Shown here: piece after piece, positions 1 to 4,708 of the stretch
Numbering within the stretch: position 1 is the first letter of the stretch
Layout of the letters: every line of letters starts with the position of its first letter
NCBI GenBank assembly: GCA_947465365.1
Contig: CANIAV010000079.1
Location: forward strand, 1 to 5,169
Source of the DNA: Actinomycetota bacterium
GTDB taxonomy: Bacteria > Actinomycetota > Actinomycetes > Nanopelagicales > Nanopelagicaceae
Direction: 5' to 3'
Length of the DNA stretch: 5,169 bases
The notes under the pieces: model-generated
The model's database searches: none
Seen by the model: the letters and a program-made list of their open reading frames with translations, nothing else
What the model was told of the DNA's origin: nothing
Program-made: the position numbers and the translations under genes

Positions 1-99
1 CACGGCACGACTAGCCTGATTGTCAGCGGACATTTGGATTCAGAAGATTTTGAACGAGCACTTGACTCTCTGGAACTAGCCCTAGGGATTAGAAAGTAG
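1..99 (+). CDS. 3' end of an unidentified protein gene (partial)
   Basis: Frame 1 is open from the window edge to a TAG at 97-99, giving 32 C-terminal residues that end in ALGIRK. The visible part reads as one hydrophobic beta strand (TSLIVSGHL) followed by an amphipathic, acidic helix (DSEDFERALDSLELAL). This resembles the last strand and helix of a small alpha/beta domain such as a ferredoxin-like or ACT-like fold, but that is a guess from pattern only. I do not recognise the family. The next small gene begins seven bases downstream and its ribosome-binding sequence overlaps this stop codon, so the two are probably co-transcribed. Codon use resembles that of the neighbouring genes. Confidence 0.6.
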   Translation, partial: HGTTSLIVSGHLDSEDFERALDSLELALGIRK

Positions 100-105
100 A
101 AGGTC

Positions 106-225
106 ATGAGCGAAATTTTTCCCGTAACAACTGAAGATGAACGCGATTCACGCGAAGATCAGCGCGAGGCCGATCGTCGTGAATCAGAAATTAAAGGCGA
201 TAAGCCGCCGCATCACGACGATTAA
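106..225 (+). CDS. small highly charged hypothetical protein (39 aa)
   Basis: ATG at 106 to TAA at 223-225 encodes 39 residues. AGAAGG at 98-103 could serve as a Shine-Dalgarno sequence, although the gap to the ATG is short (2 bases). The product has 14 acidic and 7 basic residues, no Cys, Trp or Tyr, and ends in a KPPHHDD tail. Residues 9-33 alternate acidic and basic side chains (TEDERDSREDQREADRRE) and may form a solvent-exposed single helix or stay disordered. No family is recognised. It follows the upstream gene by six bases, so an operon is likely. Its stop codon directly abuts that of the convergent FmdB-like gene. It could be spurious, but the RBS, the tight packing and its exact end at the neighbour's stop favour a real gene. 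Confidence 0.55.
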   Translation: MSEIFPVTTEDERDSREDQREADRRESEIKGDKPPHHDD

Positions 226-230
226 TTAAT
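221..230. repeat. palindromic double stop at convergent gene ends
   Basis: The perfect palindrome ATTAATTAAT contains the TAA of the small plus-strand gene (223-225) and the TAA of the minus-strand fmdB-like gene (226-228). No base separates the two coding regions, so any transcription terminator must lie inside the opposing coding sequence. Confidence 0.7.
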
Positions 231-441
231 CTGATTTTGTAGGAGTAGCTGGAGTTGCAGGTTTAGCTACTGAATCGGTTTTATAAAAACCTGAACCTTT
301 AAAGACAACGCCTACGGCTGAATAAACTTTTCGTACTTCGCCCTTGCATTCTGGGCATTCGGTTAGCGGTTCATCGGAAAAGCTTTGAAAGGCTTCAAAG
401 GCGTGCTCGCAGGCAGAACATTGGTATTGATATGTAGGCAT
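226..441 (-). CDS. FmdB-family zinc-ribbon protein, Rv0991c (Ruc)-like
   Basis: This 71-residue protein opens with MPTYQYQC, the usual FmdB-family start. It has two CxxC knuckles, C8/C11 and C29/C32, which form a one-zinc ribbon. The conserved stretch VGVVFKGSGFYKTD (43-56) follows, then a short Pro/Thr/Ala-rich, probably disordered tail (58-71). From memory it matches M. tuberculosis Rv0991c closely over the first 57 residues. Rv0991c has been described as a redox-regulated chaperone (Ruc) whose zinc cysteines act as the oxidation switch; chaperone activity here is inference. The tail is shorter than the long Ser/Gly-rich tail I recall for Rv0991c. Start choice is secure: AAAGGAG (complement of 451-457) lies 9 bases upstream of the ATG. 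In Actinobacteria this gene usually follows 5-FTHF cyclo-ligase; here three plus-strand genes separate them. It diverges from the copC-like gene. Confidence 0.88.
   Translation of the reverse strand: MPTYQYQCSACEHAFEAFQSFSDEPLTECPECKGEVRKVYSAVGVVFKGSGFYKTDSVAKPATPATPTKSD
244..271. repeat. 7-bp inverted repeat (possible weak hairpin)
   Basis: AGTAGCT (244-250) and AGCTACT (265-271) are perfect complements around a 14-base loop. The repeat lies in the disordered-tail codons of the fmdB-like gene and about 19 bases beyond the stop of the convergent small gene. It could slow or end the plus-strand transcript, but no U-rich run follows in either direction, so it is not a standard intrinsic terminator. 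Confidence 0.25.
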
Positions 442-450
442 TTGCGCTCA

Positions 451-457
451 CTCCTTT
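451..457 (-). promoter_or_regulatory. Shine-Dalgarno site of the fmdB-like gene
   Basis: On the minus strand this reads AAAGGAG, 9 bases before the ATG at 439-441. It is the strongest ribosome-binding sequence at any of the annotated gene starts here and fixes the fmdB-like start. Confidence 0.7.
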
Positions 458-480
458 CCTAAATCACATCCGCGGGGACT

Positions 481-529
481 AGTGGATCAGTCTAAGGAAG
501 TGAGACTATAGAGGCGAATTGAGACCACT
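481..529. promoter_or_regulatory. candidate divergent promoter/operator between fmdB-like and copC-like genes
   Basis: The 112 bases between the divergent genes hold one likely core. The minus strand of 505-510 reads TATAGT, a 5/6 match to the -10 box, which suits fmdB. The same bases on the plus strand give TATAGA (507-512), a weaker -10 for copC. No good -35 box is visible for either. Around the core are small symmetric elements: AGTCT (489-493) with AGACT (503-507), AGTGG (481-485) with CCACT (525-529), and a direct repeat TGAGAC at 501-506 and 520-525. These could be operator half-sites, but each is short enough to arise by chance. Confidence 0.3.
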
Positions 530-553
530 CTCGCAGCGAAGGCAGGTACACAA

Positions 554-1069
554 GTGAAGCGTTTTGCGGCACTTATCGGCGCAATCGTCATTTCTGTAAT
601 GGCGACTGGTCCGGCGCTAGCCAATTCACTCGTTGCGACTTCTCCTATCGCAGGTTCGACTCTAAAAGTTGCACCAAGTGCGGTCACGATTTCAGTGGAA
701 ATTACACCGATGGATATGGGAAATGAAATAACTGTTACAGATCCTGCTGGACGTCGCGTTGATGATGGAACCTTGACCGTTGCAGGCAATGACATCATCG
801 TCGGAATGAAGCCGATTACTGAATCTGGCGTCTATAAAGTTACTTACAACATTATCTCTGAGATGGATAACCCACTAGAGGGCTCCTTTAACTTCAATTT
901 CTCAACACCAACAATTTCTACGCCGCAAGAAGTTGTGCCAACCACGCCAACTAAAGTTCAAGGAAGTGACTTTGGTACCAACCTCTTTGTAATTGGTTTA
1001 CTGGTTGCTTCATTTATTGTATTGATTGCGCTTGCGTTATACGCCAGAAAGATATTTAGCGAGCGATGA
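554..1069 (+). CDS. copC: CopC-domain protein, membrane-anchored, lacking the usual copper-binding histidines
   Basis: This 171-residue exported protein has a signal peptide at residues 1-23 (KR, a hydrophobic core, then a PALA-type cleavage site). A CopC-like beta-sandwich follows at about 24-117, then a Pro/Thr/Ser-rich stalk (118-141), one transmembrane helix (about 143-163) and a short basic cytoplasmic end. The pattern ATSPIAGSTL plus APSAVTISVEI plus EGSFNFNF is that of CopC/YobA proteins, which bind copper outside the membrane and work with CopD. Known CopC proteins bind Cu(II) with the mature N-terminal His and the His of a DGHP motif. Here these positions read N24 and, by my alignment, N106 (MDNP), and the protein has no His or Cys. 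Four Met residues remain in the mature domain (53, 55, 85, 104). The start is GTG at 554, with AGG or GAAGG 7-11 bases upstream. It overlaps copD by ATGA. The family call is firm; copper binding is doubtful. Confidence 0.85.
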   Translation: MKRFAALIGAIVISVMATGPALANSLVATSPIAGSTLKVAPSAVTISVEITPMDMGNEITVTDPAGRRVDDGTLTVAGNDIIVGMKPITESGVYKVTYNIISEMDNPLEGSFNFNFSTPTISTPQEVVPTTPTKVQGSDFGTNLFVIGLLVASFIVLIALALYARKIFSER

Positions 1070-2955
1070 CTTTCCTGGCAGCAGATCTAAATTCTGCTGG
1101 TCCGCTGATTACTTCGTTGACCACAGTTGGTAAGTTCATTTCACTTACCTCAAGTTTTGCAACGGTTGGTTTTCTGTTGGCCATGGGCTTCCTACTTCTC
1201 GATGACGCAGGCAAATTATCTAGATCTGCTCAAGCTCTGCGAAATTCTGCCGCCTTAACCGCACTTGTTTGGGTACTTGGGCAAGGTTTAAATATCTTGA
1301 CCACGCTCGCTAATATTTTAGGAACCTCGCTATCTGGTGCGCTAGATCCAACATCGCTTCGCTCATTCGTCTCCCAAATCGACCTGGGCAAGTACATGTT
1401 TGTACAACTTGTTTTAGCTTTGCTTATCTGCACTGCAGTCTCACGTATCCGTACGGTTGCTGCCGCAAATGCACTTCTGCTGTTATCGATCGTTGCGGTG
1501 ATTGCCCCAATTTTTGCTAGCCACTCTGCATCAAGTGGTTCGCACTCTTTAGCGATCGGTTCGCTAATAGTGCATGTAGTTGCACTTACCTTCTGGGTTG
1601 GCGGGTTGATTGCCATAACAGTGCTCTCGGCCACAGATCGCGCAATCGCGCTGCCGCGCTTTAGTTCCTTGTCGCTCTGGGCGGTAATTGCTGTTGTTGT
1701 AAGCGGTAGCGCAAATGCTTGGGCCAGACTTAATTTTCAAAGCGCATGGAGCTCTAACTATGCGCGATTGGTGATTCTAAAAGTTTTGCTAACTGCCGGA
1801 CTGATTTATCTGGGCTATCTAAATCGTAAACATTTATCAGGTAAGTGGCAGATTAGTTTGAAGAATTTAACGCGACTGCTCCTAATTGAAGCAACCATAA
1901 TGCTCATAACCGTTTTAATTGGATCGCGCCTTTCGAACTTACAACCTCCATCACGAGGGGAAAGTGCGATTTTGGATCCAGGGCTGGCGATCGCAGGTAT
2001 CACCACACCAGCTGCCCCAAACATATGGCGAGTACTTTCACTTTATGATCCAGATGCGCTGATGATTGGGGTGTTGATAACCGCAGTTGCACTTTATATA
2101 AAAGGTGTAGTTATTTTGTCGCGCCGTGGCGATAAATGGCCAGTTGGTCGCACTGTTGCATTCGCTTTAGGTATTAGCGTTATTGATTACGCAACCAGTG
2201 GTGGCTTAGGCGTGTATGCAAAATTCTCGTTTGAGTATCACATGATCGCTCACATGGCACTTGGAATGATCGCACCAATCGGAATTGTCTTAGGCGCACC
2301 TATTACATTGGCGCTACGTACTTTGCCGCAAGGTCGCAATCAAGAAGAACGTGGCGTTCGTGGCACGTTAATTGCACTATTACATTCCAAGCCAGCCGGG
2401 ATCGTTACAAATCCGATAGTTATATTGGCGCTCTTTGATGGCTCACTATTTGTTCTGTATATGACCAAGCTCTTTGGAAATATGATGCAATCACACCTGG
2501 GACATTTAGTAATGAATGTTCACTTTCTTCTCGCTGGGATTCTCTTCTTCCATGTAATTATCGGAATCGATCCCAATCCACGAAAAGTGCCTCATATCGT
2601 GCGCATCGTTATTCTCTTTGCCGCGATGAGCATCCACGCCTTCTTTGCAATTGCGTTAATTTCTACTTCGACAGTTATCGATCAAGGATATTTTGCATCT
2701 CTGCAAACGCCTTGGAACCTTGACCTATTGGCCGATCAACATGCTGGTGGTTCTATCGCCTGGGCAATGGGCGAGATTCCAATTTTAATGGCGCTTGTGG
2801 CAACCTTTATTCAATGGATGCGCGATGACAAGCGAGAGACCAAGCGAATAGATCGCAATGAAACTCGTATGGCTGCGATGGGTGAACCCGATGAACTCGC
2901 TCAATACAATGCTTACTTAACTTCGTTAGCAGCAAAGGATGCGAAAGAGAAATAA
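1066..2955 (+). CDS. copD: fused CopD copper-transport / CtaG cytochrome c oxidase assembly protein
   Basis: This 629-residue polytopic membrane protein has about 15 hydrophobic segments by eye. Residues 1 to about 290 form the CopD part, with helices near 23-45, 62-86, 109-127, 131-152, 163-189, 202-220, 236-252 and 270-286. Its conserved His residues are retained: H153 and H160 (ASHSASSGSH) and H170 before WVGG (177-180). Residues about 329-585 form a caa3-type CtaG domain, with YHMIAHM (391-397), NP (449-450), H477, H480, H486, H496, H524 and the DQHAGG...W..GEIP block (557-572). A charged cytoplasmic tail (586-629) contains the YNAYL motif usual for actinobacterial versions. CopD moves copper across the membrane with CopC; CtaG helps supply copper to haem-copper oxidase. 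The fusion is common in Actinobacteria, and the length is in the range I would expect for one. Translation is probably coupled to copC (ATGA overlap) and to the acyl-CoA dehydrogenase downstream (1-base overlap). The direction of copper movement is not shown by sequence. Confidence 0.92.
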   Translation: MTFLAADLNSAGPLITSLTTVGKFISLTSSFATVGFLLAMGFLLLDDAGKLSRSAQALRNSAALTALVWVLGQGLNILTTLANILGTSLSGALDPTSLRSFVSQIDLGKYMFVQLVLALLICTAVSRIRTVAAANALLLLSIVAVIAPIFASHSASSGSHSLAIGSLIVHVVALTFWVGGLIAITVLSATDRAIALPRFSSLSLWAVIAVVVSGSANAWARLNFQSAWSSNYARLVILKVLLTAGLIYLGYLNRKHLSGKWQISLKNLTRLLLIEATIMLITVLIGSRLSNLQPPSRGESAILDPGLAIAGITTPAAPNIWRVLSLYDPDALMIGVLITAVALYIKGVVILSRRGDKWPVGRTVAFALGISVIDYATSGGLGVYAKFSFEYHMIAHMALGMIAPIGIVLGAPITLALRTLPQGRNQEERGVRGTLIALLHSKPAGIVTNPIVILALFDGSLFVLYMTKLFGNMMQSHLGHLVMNVHFLLAGILFFHVIIGIDPNPRKVPHIVRIVILFAAMSIHAFFAIALISTSTVIDQGYFASLQTPWNLDLLADQHAGGSIAWAMGEIPILMALVATFIQWMRDDKRETKRIDRNETRMAAMGEPDELAQYNAYLTSLAAKDAKEK

Positions 2956-4106
2956 TGACAACCAACGACCTTTATACTCTGCCATCTGAATATAACGATT
3001 TACGCGCCAGCGTTCGATCTCTTGCTGAAAATGAGATCGCACCACATGCTGCAGCGGTTGATGAAGACCATCGCTTTCCGCAAGAAGCAGCTGATGCGCT
3101 TTTAAAGTCTGGCTTAAGCGCTGCACACGTTCCGACAGAATTTGGTGGCGAAGGCGCAGATGCTCTAGCAGTTGTAATCATTATTGAAGAAGTTGCTCGA
3201 GTTTGTGCATCATCATCGTTAATTCCTGCAGTAAATAAACTTGGTTCGCTACCTCTGATTTTAGGAGGTAATAATGACCAGAAAGAACGTTGGTTGTCGC
3301 AGCTAGCAAAGGGAAAAGGTTTTTCATATTGCCTCTCCGAATCCGAAGCAGGCTCAGATGCATCTGCTCTTAAAACAAAAGCTGAGCGCAAAGGCGATAA
3401 CTGGGTAATTAACGGAAGTAAAAAATGGATTTCCAATGCTGGAGTATCAGAGTTCTATACCGTCATTGCGCAGACTGATCCAAGCAAAGGCTCCAAAGGC
3501 ATAACGGCATTTATCGTCGAAAAATCTGATGCTGGAGTTTCATTTGGTGCGCCGGAAAAGAAGATGGGCTTTCGTGGTTCACCAACTCGCGAAGTTTATT
3601 TCGATAATGTAACCGTCGGCGATGACCGCCGTATTGGTGAAGTCGGTGCTGGATTTGCAATCGCTATGGATACCTTGGATCACACCCGCATCACGATCGC
3701 CGCACAAGCACTCGGAATTGCGCAAGGCGCCTTAGATGTTGCTGCCAAATATTCACACGAGCGCAAACAATTTGGGAAAGAGATCTTTGATTTCCAAGGC
3801 GTGCAATTTATGTTGGCGGATATGGCGATGAATATCGAAGCCGCCCGTCAATTAACTTATGCCGCAGCTGCGCGCAGCGAACGAGGCGATAAAGACCTAA
3901 AATTCTTCTCTGCTGCGAGCAAAACCTTTGCTAGCGATGTGGCTATGAAAGTCACGCAAGATGCGGTGCAGGTATTAGGTGGTTATGGATATGTCTCTGA
4001 CTATCCAGTCGAACGTATGATGCGCGATGCCAAACTCACACAGATTTATGAGGGCACAAATCAAATTCAGCGAATCGTGATGGCGCGAAACCTGCCGGCA
4101 AATTAA
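2955..4106 (+). CDS. fadE25: acyl-CoA dehydrogenase, FadE25-like
   Basis: This 383-residue protein has the normal full length for a soluble FAD-dependent acyl-CoA dehydrogenase, which makes the trans-2,3 double bond in an acyl-CoA and passes electrons to ETF. Domains in order are the N-terminal helical domain (about 10-120), the beta-barrel domain with CLSESEAGSD (126-135) and KKWISN (156-161), and the C-terminal helical domain with DHTR (242-245), RKQFG (270-274), LGGYGY (341-346) and IYEGTNQIQR (364-373). E366 is the likely catalytic base. All family signatures are intact. From memory, the sequence is closest to mycobacterial FadE25, including the AENEIAPHAA, SLIPAVNKLG and QFMLADMAM stretches. 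The substrate is not known from sequence. The ATG overlaps the copD stop as TAATG; AAAGGA lies 14 bases upstream and a purine run is nearer. It ends in a 4-base convergent overlap with the cyclo-ligase gene. Confidence 0.93.
   Translation: MTTNDLYTLPSEYNDLRASVRSLAENEIAPHAAAVDEDHRFPQEAADALLKSGLSAAHVPTEFGGEGADALAVVIIIEEVARVCASSSLIPAVNKLGSLPLILGGNNDQKERWLSQLAKGKGFSYCLSESEAGSDASALKTKAERKGDNWVINGSKKWISNAGVSEFYTVIAQTDPSKGSKGITAFIVEKSDAGVSFGAPEKKMGFRGSPTREVYFDNVTVGDDRRIGEVGAGFAIAMDTLDHTRITIAAQALGIAQGALDVAAKYSHERKQFGKEIFDFQGVQFMLADMAMNIEAARQLTYAAAARSERGDKDLKFFSAASKTFASDVAMKVTQDAVQVLGGYGYVSDYPVERMMRDAKLTQIYEGTNQIQRIVMARNLPAN
4103..4106. other. convergent overlap of two stop codons
   Basis: The palindrome TTAA holds the TAA of fadE25 (4104-4106) and, on the minus strand, the TAA of the cyclo-ligase gene (4103-4105). 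There is no intergenic space and no visible hairpin with a U-run nearby to end either transcript. Confidence 0.7.
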
Positions 4107-4660
4107 CTTTTAAAACGAAGCAATAAATCTGGTGTAGCGGCTGCGTTAAGGGGAATATCAAAGTCTTCGCGCGGAAGATCTTCACTGGAAATTTCATCTG
4201 GGTGTATCAATCCAACGCTCCAAGCCTTTAATTGCGAGAGCGTGCGATCGTAAAAACCACCGCCTTGTCCTAATCGATAACCAGCGCGATCAATTCGCAG
4301 CGCAGGGACGACTATTAACTCAATTACCAATTTATCCGAAATTACAGGACCGCTTGGCTCCAAAATATTCTTTGAAAACTTGCTGGGTATTAGCTGGCTC
4401 TGATCGCCTTGCCACTGAACCCATTCGAGATCTTTTCCGATTATGCGTGGCAAATATAAAGACTTTCCGTTTTTTAGCAGCGAAGTATTTAACTCTGATG
4501 TGCTGGGTTCATCCCCATATGAGATGTAACTGGCAATATGTGTAGCTTTTTGAAATTCCAGTGAAGTCGCAAGGTATGCAAAAGAGTGATCTAGATATCT
4601 TTCGCGCCGTTCAAAGCGATAGCGATTTCGGAGATCGGTTTTCTCACTCGATGCGCTCAC
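4103..4660 (-). CDS. 5-formyltetrahydrofolate cyclo-ligase
   Basis: This enzyme (5,10-methenyltetrahydrofolate synthetase) uses ATP to convert 5-formyl-THF to 5,10-methenyl-THF in cytosolic one-carbon metabolism. With the GTG start at 4658-4660 it has 185 residues, normal for the family. Visible motifs are the N-terminal basic helix (DLRNRYRFERRERY), the substrate-region YISYGDEPST, and the signature VVPALRIDRAGYRLGQGGG (about 117-135) followed by FYDR, which holds the ATP/substrate loop. I prefer the GTG because MSASSEKTDLR matches the usual family start and GGGGA lies 6 bases upstream. A TTG at 4685-4687 would add nine residues but has no Shine-Dalgarno sequence. It converges on fadE25 with a 4-base overlap and diverges from the MoeA-like gene. 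In M. tuberculosis the homologue Rv0992c is followed directly by the FmdB gene Rv0991c. Confidence 0.9.
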   Translation of the reverse strand: MSASSEKTDLRNRYRFERRERYLDHSFAYLATSLEFQKATHIASYISYGDEPSTSELNTSLLKNGKSLYLPRIIGKDLEWVQWQGDQSQLIPSKFSKNILEPSGPVISDKLVIELIVVPALRIDRAGYRLGQGGGFYDRTLSQLKAWSVGLIHPDEISSEDLPREDFDIPLNAAATPDLLLRFKS

Positions 4661-4691
4661 GTAAATCCCCAATATTTGGTTACTCAAGAAG

Positions 4692-4697
4692 TATTGT
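4692..4697 (+). promoter_or_regulatory. candidate -10 box for a leaderless MoeA-like transcript
   Basis: TATTGT fits the actinobacterial TAnnnT -10 pattern and ends 8 bases before the ATG at 4706. Transcription would start at or next to the start codon. This agrees with the lack of a well-placed Shine-Dalgarno sequence and with leaderless genes being common in Actinobacteria. The call rests on a six-base match only. Confidence 0.3.
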
Positions 4698-4702
4698 TGC
4701 TG

Positions 4703-4708
4703 ATTATG
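4703..4708 (-). promoter_or_regulatory. candidate -10 box for the cyclo-ligase gene
   Basis: The minus strand reads CATAAT, a 5/6 match to TATAAT, preceded by TGA. Transcription would begin near 4696 and leave a leader of about 36 bases before the GTG at 4660. No clear -35 is seen. The box overlaps the ATG of the divergent MoeA-like gene (4706), so the two genes cannot have well separated promoters. Confidence 0.3.

Noticed and set aside
277..291. GGTTTT / AAAACC 6-bp inverted repeat as a terminator
   Set aside because: It encodes the conserved GFYKT residues of the FmdB-like protein, is AT-rich with a 3-base loop and has no following U-run. Codon constraint explains it.
487..798. 103-codon minus-strand open frame over the 5' part of the copC-like gene
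   Set aside because: It is antisense to a gene with a signal peptide and a recognisable CopC fold. Its translation is low-complexity and has no family features.
1230..1634. 134-codon minus-strand open frame inside copD
   Set aside because: The plus strand encodes clear CopD membrane helices and His motifs. The antisense product has no coherent domain.
1815..2024. 69-codon minus-strand open frame inside copD
   Set aside because: Antisense to the linker between the CopD and CtaG parts, with no RBS and no recognisable motif.
2972..3436. 154-codon minus-strand open frame inside fadE25
   Set aside because: It lies opposite highly conserved acyl-CoA dehydrogenase sequence and is explained by codon bias on the other strand. 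The same applies to the shorter minus-strand frames at 2926-3126 and 3181-3363.
4354..4545. 63-codon plus-strand open frame inside the cyclo-ligase gene
   Set aside because: It is antisense to the family-matching cyclo-ligase, and its translation shows no known features.
4661..4687. Longer cyclo-ligase form starting at TTG 4687
   Set aside because: No Shine-Dalgarno sequence precedes it, and the added nine residues are outside the usual family start. The GTG at 4660 fits better, though the longer form cannot be excluded.
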